Made by a program: the position numbers and the translations under genes. The notes under the pieces were generated by a model. The model ran no database searches. It was not told the origin of the DNA and saw only the letters and a list, made by a program, of their open reading frames with translations. Below, piece by piece: positions 1-6,852 of a stretch of 29,557 nt of DNA; the first letter of the stretch is position 1, and each line of letters starts with the position of its first letter. Source of the DNA: Bacillota bacterium (GTDB lineage Bacteria; Bacillota; Clostridia; Christensenellales; Aristaeellaceae); NCBI GenBank assembly GCA_023411175.1, contig JAEYPB010000047.1, positions 1 to 29,557 on the forward strand, in the 5' to 3' direction.

Positions 1-24
1 CGGGTTATGCTACCGTGCAGTCAA

Positions 25-53
25 GGCGGGTAAGCAGAGCCCTGCTTCCCGCC
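25..53. repeat. Inverted repeat near left edge
   Basis: GGCGGG-T-AAGCAG pairs with CTGCTT-CCCGCC around a 4-nt AGCC loop, giving a 12-bp stem with one bulged T. Neither strand has a T-run after the stem, so it is not a typical intrinsic terminator. It may be a transcript-end structure or part of a feature lying mainly outside the window. Confidence 0.4.
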
Positions 54-85
54 TCATCCTACAAGCTACCAAGGTATACGTTTTA

Positions 86-205
86 TCACGTCTTTTCGGC
101 TTTACACAAAATCTGGGATTGACCCCGGAAAGTATGAGCGCAGGGAAAGCCGCGCAACACAGAACGAGTGAGAATGAACACCAGAACCATAGCCATCAGT
201 TCCAC
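86..205 (-). CDS. Possible 39-aa membrane peptide
   Basis: A GTG codon at 205 follows an AAAGGA Shine-Dalgarno-like sequence by 6 nt and sits 2 nt after the stop codon of the upstream small membrane gene, as in tightly packed operons. The predicted peptide starts MELMAMVLVFILTRSV, a short hydrophobic stretch that could span or associate with the membrane, followed by a basic polar tail. No family is recognised. The call rests only on spacing, ribosome binding site and hydrophobicity, and the frame could be open by chance. Confidence 0.25.
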   Translation of the reverse strand: MELMAMVLVFILTRSVLRGFPCAHTFRGQSQILCKAEKT

Positions 206-207
206 GC

Positions 208-402
208 TTAATCCTTTGTAGCACTCGCTCCATGCTTCTCCGCCTTGTGCCTGTCCCACTTCTTGCCGAGCAGATATGCAACCCCAAACAATGCGCCCCA
301 ATATAGTGCCGAAGCAATGCCTCCCAACGAAACATTCCGCAAAAACAGTACTTTAACTAGGGCGAACACCAGAAAGCATCCTACCCAAATTAGCACTTTC
401 AT
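208..402 (-). CDS. Small two-helix membrane protein (64 aa)
   Basis: The ATG at 402 is preceded by an excellent AAGGAGG box 9 nt upstream. The protein has two hydrophobic segments, about residues 3-20 (VLIWVGCFLVFALVKVLF) and 27-44, and then a short basic tail (KKWDRHKAEKH). The topology is that of a small inner-membrane protein with a cytoplasmic positive tail. It follows the secreted unknown protein by 26 nt on the same strand, so the two are probably co-transcribed cargo of the element. No family is recognised. A role beside the secreted protein, such as immunity or an accessory function, is a guess from position only. Confidence 0.6.
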   Translation of the reverse strand: MKVLIWVGCFLVFALVKVLFLRNVSLGGIASALYWGALFGVAYLLGKKWDRHKAEKHGASATKD

Positions 403-428
403 TTCCGCAATCCTCCTTCATGAGTTCA

Positions 429-989
429 CTAATCTATTGCGATAACTAAAAAGTCAGGACAGCCATCTTCCTGAACCTTTCTGTATGATAAAGAAAAACT
501 ATGATTGTCGTTTTCGATTGTAATTTTGTCGGCGCCGCGCCCCATTCTCATATCCTCCAGGAAGCAATGAACACCAGCAAACATTCTATCCCGGGCATCC
601 GCATCCTCATTGTTATACATACCGGCAATGTATATTGCAGTAGTCCAAATAATGTTTATCGGTTCTTCATAGTTAGACCTTTCCGCATCATACAATTCGC
701 ACGAAAAGAATGCTGACGATACTATTCCGTCGCCGCCAAAGGGTACTAGCATGTATGCCGAATACTCATATCCGTCACGGAAGGTAATTTTAACTTCAAA
801 GGCTAGATCGTTATATTCTGTGTCTATTGGCACAATATCGGCATCAACTTCTTTTGATTCTAGTAAAGCAACTAAATAATCGTTCCATTCGTCCACGCTC
901 AATCCTATTCCAGTCATTTCGGATAGCCCAATCGGGGTAGCCAGCGCAAGTAACAAGGCAACCGTAACGAAACAAGCTATTACTTTCAT
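429..989 (-). CDS. Secreted protein of unknown function (186 aa)
   Basis: The N terminus is a signal peptide: Met-Lys-Val, a hydrophobic core (ACFVTVALLLALATPIG), then a polar region near residue 23. There is no lipobox cysteine, so the mature protein is probably released or wall-associated. The mature part is acidic and mixed alpha/beta-like, with no catalytic motif I recognise. An AAGGGG ribosome binding site lies about 10 nt before the ATG. This gene and its flanks are much less GC-rich than the chromosome to the right, consistent with acquired cargo. A possible promoter lies about 190 nt upstream at 1180-1208. Confidence 0.65.
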   Translation of the reverse strand: MKVIACFVTVALLLALATPIGLSEMTGIGLSVDEWNDYLVALLESKEVDADIVPIDTEYNDLAFEVKITFRDGYEYSAYMLVPFGGDGIVSSAFFSCELYDAERSNYEEPINIIWTTAIYIAGMYNNEDADARDRMFAGVHCFLEDMRMGRGADKITIENDNHSFSLSYRKVQEDGCPDFLVIAID

Positions 990-1372
990 ATAGCAGAATG
1001 CCCCTTTCTACCTCTCAACCCAACTTATGTTCTTCTCCCGAAACATATCATTTCTCCATACATGCCGCAGTTCATGTAGTGCGGTTTGCTCACTAACCAA
1101 TCTCCATAAATGGCAGCCCCGCAGGCGCTTCAACACAGTTTACCCAAACAGCACAAATTGGCATCATTGCCTTTACCTGAATTTACCGCTTCTGCTCGCC
1201 TTTGTCAAGGGCTTGGCTCACTTTGCCGGTTATTCTGTATGTAATTCTTATTGCCCAATAACATGAACGTGGACGCCATCGAAATGACGCCCACTTATTG
1301 ATTCCTTGTATTTTCGTTTGAGAGCGTTTATAAGCCGCATGGAGCCGTTTTACCCGGATGCTTGGTAGAATG
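990..1372. other. 383-bp gap with no convincing gene
   Basis: No frame here has a credible start, ribosome binding site and protein-like composition together; the longest open frame (1027-1266, + strand) has no such support. The gap holds the candidate promoter at 1180-1208 and a hairpin at 1269-1294 (GTGGACGCCA/TGACGCCCAC with two G-U pairs and a 6-nt loop) beyond the 3' end of the 135-aa gene. That hairpin could end the upstream leftward transcript, although its T-run is poor. Confidence 0.5.
1180..1208 (-). promoter_or_regulatory. Candidate sigma-A promoter for secreted cargo gene
   Basis: On the minus strand a consensus TTGACA (-35, 1203-1208) is followed after exactly 17 bp by TAAATT (-10, 1180-1185; 4 of 6 matches). 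It points towards the secreted protein gene that starts at 989, leaving an untranslated leader of roughly 180 nt. The -35 box is perfect and the -10 is weak. Confidence 0.4.
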
Positions 1373-1780
1373 TCAGGGCGGGCGAATCGCCCCGTTCTCG
1401 CCCCTTGTAACGCTTACGCGTCCCGCCGAATCATACACGACATGGAATCCATGCTCTTTGGCCCACCAGCCTATCGGTGCTTTCGAATGCCGAGGCTGTC
1501 GTATTTTGTAAACGCAATTCTGTTCGCGCTCGTCTTTCGGTCGGAAGCCTGCTACTAGCATCGCGCCTTTGAGCGAACCATTTGATATGTGTAGTCCGGT
1601 ATCGCGCTGAAGATCATGCTTCAGACCATATGAGCCACGCAAATAGTAATACCCGGGCGCTGGCTCAATCCGGCAGTCAATCCAATACCGCACAAGGTCT
1701 TGCAGGTCTTCAGGCAGCGCGGCATACTGGGCGGGGTGGTTGGGATCATCGACATTCTGATAGTTCCAATGATAGCCCAT
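1373..1780 (-). CDS. Hypothetical mobile-element protein (135 aa)
   Basis: A soluble protein of 135 residues, rich in aromatic and charged residues, with no transmembrane segment. The middle part (GLKHDLQRDTGLHISNG, about residues 52-68) looks like an HTH-type or phage-style segment of the sort found in small proteins of Clostridia integrative elements, but I cannot name a family. The start at 1780 lies 3 nt after the stop of the upstream ORF. A CAGGGG-like ribosome binding site about 9 nt upstream supports it. It belongs to the leftward element operon behind the RepA-like gene. Confidence 0.6.
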   Translation of the reverse strand: MGYHWNYQNVDDPNHPAQYAALPEDLQDLVRYWIDCRIEPAPGYYYLRGSYGLKHDLQRDTGLHISNGSLKGAMLVAGFRPKDEREQNCVYKIRQPRHSKAPIGWWAKEHGFHVVYDSAGRVSVTRGENGAIRPP

Positions 1781-1783
1781 ACC

Positions 1784-2116
1784 TCAACGCCCCTGCCCGT
1801 CAAGAGCCGCTTCCGTGTCACCACCCCCCGCGCATGGAAGGTAAGAAGCCTCCGCAACCAGTACACCCGGAACATCCGACGTTTCACCATCCACGGTGAG
1901 CGTCAATGATAGCCGCTGGCCGTTTGGCGTCCGAACCTGCAAAGAGAGCCAGTCGTAGCCATATAAGCCATTGTCCATCTCAAAGATTGGCTCTGATACT
2001 TCCGCGCCATCGACCGTCGCTCCGACGAGCAAGGAATTCAAGCAGCCAAGGTCTTTGATTCGCTGCACTCCGCTAGTAGGTTTTCTCTCAGTTTCATGTA
2101 AAGTATCCTCCATCAT
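1784..2116 (-). CDS. Hypothetical mobile-element protein (110 aa)
   Basis: The frame is open further upstream to a GTG at 2284, but the extension runs through the repeat-rich GGGTGTACAT region and has no ribosome binding site. I place the start at the tandem ATG-ATG at 2111-2116; neither choice has a strong Shine-Dalgarno. The product is small and acidic with beta-strand-like segments (DWLSLQVRTPNGQRLSLTLT). It lies 3 nt before the 135-aa gene and is probably translated with it. No family is recognised. Confidence 0.5.
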   Translation of the reverse strand: MMEDTLHETERKPTSGVQRIKDLGCLNSLLVGATVDGAEVSEPIFEMDNGLYGYDWLSLQVRTPNGQRLSLTLTVDGETSDVPGVLVAEASYLPCAGGGDTEAALDGQGR

Positions 2117-2130
2117 TCGAAGTAAGCTGG

Positions 2131-2400
2131 GTCGGTCGTGTCGGTCGTGCGGGCGCGGGGTGGGTATGGGGTGGGTATGGCATGGAAGGCAAAAATGCGT
2201 GTTCTGCTGCACCATGTGCACCCCGCACACCACGTACACCCCCAACCAAACAAACCCAGCAAATACAAGGCTTTCACCAATCACAAGGGGTGTACCAATT
2301 CACTAAAGTAAAGCACCTCTGCCCCACCCCATCCATACCCGGGGTGTACATGGGTGTACATGGTGGGTATGGGTGTATGTGGTATACATGGGTGGGGATG
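2131..2400. repeat. Iteron-like direct-repeat region
   Basis: Several short direct repeats cluster beyond the 3' end of the RepA-like gene. GTCGGTCGT occurs twice with a 9-bp period (2131-2148). GGGGTGGGTAT occurs twice with an 11-bp period (2157-2178). GGGTGTACAT occurs twice with a 10-bp period (2342-2361), followed by degenerate relatives up to about 2398. Further GGTGTAC motifs occur at 2288 and, inverted, near 2233. Periods close to one helical turn beside a RepA-like gene suggest iterons of a replication origin. No Rep-binding consensus is available to confirm this. Confidence 0.45.
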
Positions 2401-2408
2401 AAGTTATC

Positions 2409-3638
2409 TTACAGGGATGAAGGGCGCCCTTTCTCCATGCGGATGATCCGGCGCCCGCGAACTGTGCTGCGGCGCACGCGGATATCCTCGCGCTTGAAAA
2501 GGGCCTCCGTATGCTGGTCAAGCTGCTCGCTGACCTCCCGGGCGCGAAATACGCCGAGTGGCTCAGGGGAAGCGGCCTGAAGTGCTTCAAGAAGCTGTGC
2601 TGCCGTACCCTGCCATACTGGAGGATTCAGGCTTTCCATGAGCGCAAGGAGGCCCCTCACGACGCCAGAGCGCACGTAAGACTGTTCCTCGCGCCATGTC
2701 TCCGTATCAGTTGACTGGAGCGACCACACACCGCACTCAAACCGAAGCACATACTCCGCCCGTTCAAAATCCCGGGCCGTGACAGACAGAACGCTCGTAT
2801 CCTCGCCCCTTTTCCCGTCGAGCATCAGGATGGCGTCGCATACCCCCGCGAGACCCATACTGCCCGAAATGCGCTCCACCGGGTCGGAATCCTCACCACG
2901 CGTGCTGCCCTTTCGCAAGTGATGGACGACCAGGACGGCCAGCTTGTGCCGCTGTGCAAACCGTTGCAGCTCGCCAAAGATGCGGGTGTCGGATTCGTAG
3001 GCGTTCTCATTGCGCTTCGATCCACCCTTCACCCGCCCCAGCGTGTCGATGATGATGAGCGACGTTGCTGGATGCTCTGCGCACCATTCCCCCAACTGCT
3101 CCAGAAGCCCCGCGTTCATTGCCTGTGCGTCGTGTGTGATGAAAAGCCGCTTCGGGAAGCTGCCCGGCATGAGTTGCTTTAACCGGTCTTGGACGCGGTA
3201 TTGGCGGCTCTCCAGGTCCATATACAGAACGTCCCCCTGCCTTGTCCCCATGCCAAGAAACGGCGCGCCGGTCGCCACGCTACTTGCCGCTCCCAACGCC
3301 AGGTAGGATTTCCCCCGTTTCGGCGGCGCTGCCAGCACAGAAAGCCCAGCCGGGATGAGGCCTTGAATAATGAGCGGAGGCCGCTCCAACTTGACACCGT
3401 ACAGGCTAGAAGCCGCGTATGCCTCCAGCGCTGCGATGCGCTTCTCTGGCGGCGGAATCTCCTTCGCCTGGTGGATCACGAAGGGCGCTTCGGCGATGGC
3501 TTTTGAAGCAGCAGCGAAAGCGGCATTGAAGCTGGCAGAATCCGGAGCAGGCTCGCCTCGTTTTTCGCGCCCTTTGATAACAGCCAGCGCCACATCAAGA
3601 GGGCCAGTCTTCCTTGTTTCGCACTCCAAGTCGCTCAC
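2409..3638 (-). CDS. RepA-like AAA/RecA-fold replication ATPase
   Basis: A 409-aa protein of the RepA-like hexameric helicase family (AAA_25 type), found in plasmids and integrative elements. Walker A is APPKRGKSYL (Lys110, Ser111) and Walker B is LIIIDTLG (Asp198). A later LVVHHLRKGS segment and an IDT-to-HH arrangement match RecA-like ATPases of this type. The C-terminal 60 residues (REVSEQLDQ to the end) look like a winged-helix DNA-binding tail. The GTG start at 3638 overlaps the stop of the excisionase-like gene in a GTGA junction, indicating translational coupling; its own ribosome binding site is weak. Likely role: unwinding during replication of the excised element. No primase is visible in the window. 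Confidence 0.8.
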   Translation of the reverse strand: MSDLECETRKTGPLDVALAVIKGREKRGEPAPDSASFNAAFAAASKAIAEAPFVIHQAKEIPPPEKRIAALEAYAASSLYGVKLERPPLIIQGLIPAGLSVLAAPPKRGKSYLALGAASSVATGAPFLGMGTRQGDVLYMDLESRQYRVQDRLKQLMPGSFPKRLFITHDAQAMNAGLLEQLGEWCAEHPATSLIIIDTLGRVKGGSKRNENAYESDTRIFGELQRFAQRHKLAVLVVHHLRKGSTRGEDSDPVERISGSMGLAGVCDAILMLDGKRGEDTSVLSVTARDFERAEYVLRFECGVWSLQSTDTETWREEQSYVRSGVVRGLLALMESLNPPVWQGTAAQLLEALQAASPEPLGVFRAREVSEQLDQHTEALFKREDIRVRRSTVRGRRIIRMEKGRPSSL

Positions 3639-3829
3639 GCCCGCTTCTCATCCGTGTCTCTGTTCCGTTGCGCGTCCATCCATTGACCGAGCGCATCAAC
3701 ATGAACAAGAAGACGCCGTCCAATTCTGATGCTCGGAAAATCTTCGGCATGGAAGAGAGTGTAAACGGTCGAGCGAGACAGTCCCGTCACCCTTTGTACG
3801 TCCTGCGCGTCAAAGTAAAATTTCTCCAT
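3635..3829 (-). CDS. Excisionase-like HTH protein (64 aa)
   Basis: A small DNA-binding protein of the MerR/excisionase (HTH_17) type. DAQDVQRVTGLSRSTVYTLF forms the helix-turn-helix and SIRIGRRLLVHVDALGQWMD the wing with the usual arginine-rich strand. The frame is open up to 3955, but the ATG at 3829 has a clear GGAGGTG box 8 nt upstream and gives the normal length. The gene is divergent from the integrase cluster and coupled to the RepA-like gene. Proteins like this direct excision with the integrase and often repress their own region. The dyad at 3875-3892 is a plausible binding site. Confidence 0.75.
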   Translation of the reverse strand: MEKFYFDAQDVQRVTGLSRSTVYTLFHAEDFPSIRIGRRLLVHVDALGQWMDAQRNRDTDEKRA

Positions 3830-3855
3830 TATTTGCACCTCCGTGAAACTGGGGC

Positions 3856-3884
3856 TTGCGAAGTCCTTCCCCGTGTGATATGAT
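3856..3884 (+). promoter_or_regulatory. Promoter of the unknown-integrase operon
   Basis: TTGCGA (3856-3861), a 17-bp spacer, then TATGAT (3879-3884, five of six consensus matches). Transcription would begin near 3891, about 63 nt before the ATG at 3954. The -10 box lies inside the 18-bp dyad, so a bound repressor would block it directly. Confidence 0.6.
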
Positions 3885-3892
3885 CTTATCAC
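3875..3892. promoter_or_regulatory. Operator-like dyad between divergent operons
   Basis: GTGATA-T-GATC-T-TATCAC is an 18-bp palindrome with only one mismatched pair. It overlaps the rightward -10 box and lies 46 bp upstream of the excisionase-like gene's start. This position suits a regulator that switches between excision/replication genes on the left and integrase genes on the right. The binding protein is not identified. Confidence 0.5.
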
Positions 3893-3953
3893 GAAGTACT
3901 GTATCTTAGAAAATCCTATCGTCCACTTATCGCCCGAAAGGTGGTGCTTGAGC

Positions 3954-4913
3954 ATGAGTTTTATGTTAAGTAATGACTATGTGAGTATGGCGGTAGAAGA
4001 TCGGCCCGTAAGCATGACACGCCGCTTTCGTCCTTATAAAGTAACTATAGACAATGGCATGATCCGCGCATCCGAAGAAGACATAGAAAAATGGAAATTA
4101 CAAGAGTTATCGGACATTGTGAGCCAAGACACCGAAAAGAAATTGACAAAGATGCTGCTTTCCTTGGTTGAAATGTTCGACGATTTCGAAAACCCACTCT
4201 GTTTAACACCACATTTTGTCAATGAGCAAATCATGACCGATGAAGTAATTTGTAGATGGTGTGAACAACATGGCATGCCGTCATATTTTTACGAATACGA
4301 CGCTGAAGCCTTCCGGATGAAGGTTCAAAATATAATGCTGGGAATATGTGGGCATTGTGCCTTTACTAGCGCAAAGAGAAAATACATGCTTGCTTTCCTT
4401 AATGGAATTCATGCCGCTGGCTATAGGTTTAACTTGTATCGAATGCAGCAAGGCGAAATTGATGAGGGTCGATTTTTAGCTATAATCAATGCGCTAGGGG
4501 TTGCCACAAGCCGCTTCCCCCGAATTAATGAAGTTGAAAAGTACCAGAGCATTCCTGAAAGTCTGATACTTCCAATGATCGGTTTCTCTGGGTACGGGAT
4601 CAATAACATTCTCCAAGGTGTGCACTTTGAAATAACCTATGAACAGTCTCAACCATATGGCGTTAGCGATTTTGAACCGCGCTTGACAATGTCTGCCGCT
4701 GATGTCTTTTCAGCGTTGGCTTATGCCTATTCATGTTTTATGGCAGAGAGGGTAGGAGGATTAGCAAACTGTCGCAAGTGCGGGAAGCTTTACGAAAAAA
4801 CCGGGAACCGAAGCGAGTACTGTTCAAAACAATGCAAGAGGCGGGCAGAGTATCAGAGGCGCAAGGCGCAGCCAAAGGAGGGCGAAAACAATGAGCAAGC
4901 GAGCGAACAGTGA
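3954..4913 (+). CDS. Unknown protein with C-terminal zinc-finger-like motif
   Basis: A protein of about 319 residues. The ATG at 3954 is preferred because AAGGTGG lies 9 nt upstream; a TTG at 3948 is in frame. Most of the sequence is helical and unrecognised. The C-terminal 50 residues carry CRKCGKLYEKTG followed by YCSKQCKRR, a CxxC plus CxxxC set that would bind zinc, then a very basic tail. This arrangement recalls DUF6076-type proteins often encoded before integrases, but I am not sure of the family. Its last 23 bases overlap the integrase start, so the two are translationally coupled. A DNA- or RNA-binding role in integration or its control is inferred. Confidence 0.6.
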   Translation: MSFMLSNDYVSMAVEDRPVSMTRRFRPYKVTIDNGMIRASEEDIEKWKLQELSDIVSQDTEKKLTKMLLSLVEMFDDFENPLCLTPHFVNEQIMTDEVICRWCEQHGMPSYFYEYDAEAFRMKVQNIMLGICGHCAFTSAKRKYMLAFLNGIHAAGYRFNLYRMQQGEIDEGRFLAIINALGVATSRFPRINEVEKYQSIPESLILPMIGFSGYGINNILQGVHFEITYEQSQPYGVSDFEPRLTMSAADVFSALAYAYSCFMAERVGGLANCRKCGKLYEKTGNRSEYCSKQCKRRAEYQRRKAQPKEGENNEQASEQ

Positions 4914-6036
4914 AGGTTGCATTCGTCAGCGGCCCGATGGGCGCTGGGAAGGCATTTACTCCTGCGGTCGGAAGCCGAACGGAACCCTGATAAGACGGAG
5001 CGTGTATGCTGCCACCCAGGACGAAGTGCGGGTAAAACTGCGCGACGTTTTAAAGAAGCTCGACGAAGGGCTGTATATTGCGCCGGACAAGATGACGGTT
5101 TCGGGCTGGCTGAATTCGTGGTTTGAAGTGTATTTTAGGCCATCACACAGGGAATCAACCGCGACGGTGTACGATTCGAATATCAAGACATACCTCATCC
5201 CTGCCTTTGGCCGGGGTCAGCTTCAAAAGCTGCGTGTGGAGCAGATTCAGCGGTTTATCAACGAGCAATCCAAGGACAAGCAGCCCGCAACGGTTCGGAA
5301 GATGATCGAAGTCCTCAAAGCCGCGCTCAAGCAGGCGGTCATTAACGGCCTCATTGCAAAGAACCCGGCTGATGGCGTGACGCAGCCCAAGATGGAACAG
5401 CGCGAAGTCGATTTCCTTGAACCGGACGAGCAAAAGAAGCTCATGGAATCGCTGCCTGATACGGACAACGCGCGTTGCCTGCGGTTCATTCTCAATACCG
5501 GCCTCCGGGTTTCTGAACTCTGTGCGCTACGCTGGGCAGATGTAGACGCAGACCATTTCACAGTCCGGCAGGGAGCGGTTCGTGTCAAGGCGTTCGATGC
5601 CAAGGAAGACGAGCGCAAAACCGCCCTGTCCATCGCTGCGCCTAAGTCGAAAGCAGGGAAGCGCGAAATCCCGATTGTTCCGGCAACCTCCGCAATTCTC
5701 CAGACACAACGCAAGCTCTATGCAGAACGGAAGCTTGCAGCCGGTGAACTATGGCAGGATAACGGGTATGTGTTCTCTGCCGAATCCGGGGCGATCAAAG
5801 ACCCCACCAACCTTAGAAGGACGCTCACAGCGGCTTTGAAACGGGCAGGATTGAAGCATCGGGGCCTCCATGCGCTCCGGCATTCATTCGCTACGAACCT
5901 GATCCGGGCCGGGGTTGACGTTCGGACTGTTGGTGAATTGATCGGTCATAGCAAAGTCAGTTTTACGCTGCAATGTTATGTGCATTCCGACATGGGAACG
6001 AAACGAAAAGCCCTTGAAGCCCTTCAGCTTTTTTGA
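4891..6036 (+). CDS. int: Tyrosine recombinase (integrase) of the element
   Basis: A 381-aa tyrosine site-specific recombinase. An N-terminal arm-binding region (about 1-60) and a SAM-like core-binding domain (about 65-165) precede the catalytic domain. Catalytic residues are visible: Arg206 (TGLRVSEL), His327 and Arg330 (HALRHSF), His353 (IGHSK) and the nucleophile Tyr363 (QCYVH). The length fits Tn916- and phage-type integrases. The start has an AAGGAGG box 9 nt upstream and lies inside the 3' end of the preceding gene. It sits about 540 bp from a tRNA 3' fragment, the usual place for an integrase that uses a tRNA gene as attachment site. Confidence 0.93.
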   Translation: MSKRANSEGCIRQRPDGRWEGIYSCGRKPNGTLIRRSVYAATQDEVRVKLRDVLKKLDEGLYIAPDKMTVSGWLNSWFEVYFRPSHRESTATVYDSNIKTYLIPAFGRGQLQKLRVEQIQRFINEQSKDKQPATVRKMIEVLKAALKQAVINGLIAKNPADGVTQPKMEQREVDFLEPDEQKKLMESLPDTDNARCLRFILNTGLRVSELCALRWADVDADHFTVRQGAVRVKAFDAKEDERKTALSIAAPKSKAGKREIPIVPATSAILQTQRKLYAERKLAAGELWQDNGYVFSAESGAIKDPTNLRRTLTAALKRAGLKHRGLHALRHSFATNLIRAGVDVRTVGELIGHSKVSFTLQCYVHSDMGTKRKALEALQLF

Positions 6037-6099
6037 CCAGTGGGGTGCCAAAAAAAATCGCGACAGCCTCATGCATTTGCGGAAAGTAGGACCCACTTC

Positions 6100-6124
6100 G
6101 CCCTCCCCCAGGGGGGGCTTTCTC
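6100..6124 (+). terminator. Possible terminator after the integrase
   Basis: GCCCTCCC pairs with GGGGGGGC around a CCA loop (8 bp, one G-U pair), followed by TTTCTC. The U-tract is short, so termination may be weak. Confidence 0.4.
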
Positions 6125-6163
6125 ATGTCTCTGCATGCATCTCACCTTCTGGGGACGGACGCA

Positions 6164-6222
6164 AGCCGCGCGCATAGGGTGGTAATTGTCCCCTCCCCTC
6201 CGGGTATGCGCGTGGGGCGGCT
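6164..6222. repeat. Bulged inverted repeat in attachment arm
   Basis: AGCCGCGCGCATA (6164-6176) pairs with TATGCGC plus GCGGCT (6205-6211 and 6217-6222), interrupted by a 5-nt bulge. The 28-nt loop is C-rich on its right side. It could be a transcript-end structure or a recombination or transfer-related site; the sequence does not decide. Confidence 0.4.
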
Positions 6223-6321
6223 CGACGGTTTCCAAACGGAAAGGTGGCAAGGATCGAAGCGGCCCGCTCATTGCAGCCCCCTACATGTGCAGACATTTGT
6301 TGATCGGTTGATTACAGTTTA

Positions 6322-6335
6322 CGGAAACGTTTCCG
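6322..6335. promoter_or_regulatory. LacI/CcpA-type palindrome
   Basis: CGGAAACGTTTCCG is a perfect 14-bp palindrome with the central AACGTT typical of LacI-family operators and similar to catabolite-responsive elements. No promoter or gene start is clearly attached to it. A chance palindrome cannot be excluded. Confidence 0.35.
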
Positions 6336-6447
6336 ATTGATGCCGGTGTTTACTGCTGATGCGTTTTTTTTCAATGAAAACGGATGTTCTTTGATAACCA
6401 GTAGCTTGACATGGAGGGCTAAACACACCCCGATCAGCCCGGGATTT

Positions 6448-6477
6448 TGACCACAATTCTGACCACAATTACCACAA
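6448..6477. repeat. Direct repeats, possible integrase arm-type sites
   Basis: TGACCACAATT occurs at 6448-6458 and again at 6460-6470 with a 12-bp period, followed by a partial ACCACAA copy at 6471-6477. They lie about 100 bp inside the tRNA-fragment junction. Tyrosine integrases bind short direct arm-type repeats in this position, so this is the inferred role. Confidence 0.45.
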
Positions 6478-6574
6478 CACGAAGCAACACTAGGCATAAT
6501 TTGCAATCGGCAAACCCTTGTATTTCAAGGGTATTCAGGGACGGCGAAACACACCAAAACACTATGAGTACACT

Positions 6575-6619
6575 TTCGCATCGTAGAGGTCAGGGGTTCG
6601 AATCCCCTATGCTCCACCA
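6575..6619 (+). other. tRNA 3'-end fragment marking the att junction (probably tRNA-Ala)
   Basis: The 3' half of a tRNA is present: anticodon-loop-like TTCGCAT (6575-6581), CGTAG, variable loop AGGTC (6587-6591), T-stem AGGGG and CCCCT around TTCGAAT, acceptor strand ATGCTCC (6609-6615), discriminator A and an encoded CCA (6617-6619). The matching 5' half (GGAGCAT and D-arm) is absent upstream. If the loop is native the anticodon is CGC, alanine. This is the displaced 3' end left when an element integrates into a tRNA gene; the intact tRNA should lie left of the window. The fragment orientation (3' end facing right) agrees with the element lying to the left. Confidence 0.75.
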
Positions 6620-6622
6620 CAG

Positions 6623-6657
6623 GCGGCTTGGATCTTTCATAAGATCAGGTCGCTTTT
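6623..6657 (+). terminator. Terminator of the original tRNA transcript
   Basis: An imperfect hairpin (GCGGCTTGGATCTT with AAGATCAGGTCGC, loop TCAT) is followed by five Ts, immediately after the tRNA CCA end. It is probably the chromosomal terminator that served the intact tRNA gene. Confidence 0.5.
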
Positions 6658-6852
6658 TCATATTCTGTTTTATTTGCATATATGAAGGGCGCATGGTGCG
6701 ATCGCCAGAAGCGCAAAACATGTGCTGATTTCCCCATCTTACATCCACTGTCTGCTGTATTGGCATTGGAACGATTCTATAACCTTATGTATCTTATTCT
6801 GTATCGCAACCCATGATAGACTAAATACATTGCGTTGAAAGGGAATGTGAAG

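Larger units (their letters stand above)
6037..6574. other. 538-bp attachment-end region without genes
   Basis: No credible coding sequence is visible between the integrase stop and the tRNA fragment. The stretch holds a hairpin just after the gene, a bulged inverted repeat, a 14-bp palindrome and direct repeats, described separately. This composition fits the attP arm of a tyrosine-recombinase element. Confidence 0.6.

Noticed and set aside
2117..2284. N-terminal extension of the 110-aa ORF with a hydrophobic start
   Set aside because: The extension lies in the iteron-like repeats, begins with GTG without ribosome binding site, and its hydrophobic stretch is a by-product of the GT-rich repeats.
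2342..2361. CRISPR array in the repeat-rich region
   Set aside because: The repeats are only 9-11 bp, directly tandem and without spacers, and no cas genes are present.
6575..6619. Functional tRNA gene at the att junction
   Set aside because: Only the 3' half is present; the D-arm and 5' acceptor strand that would pair with ATGCTCC are missing upstream.
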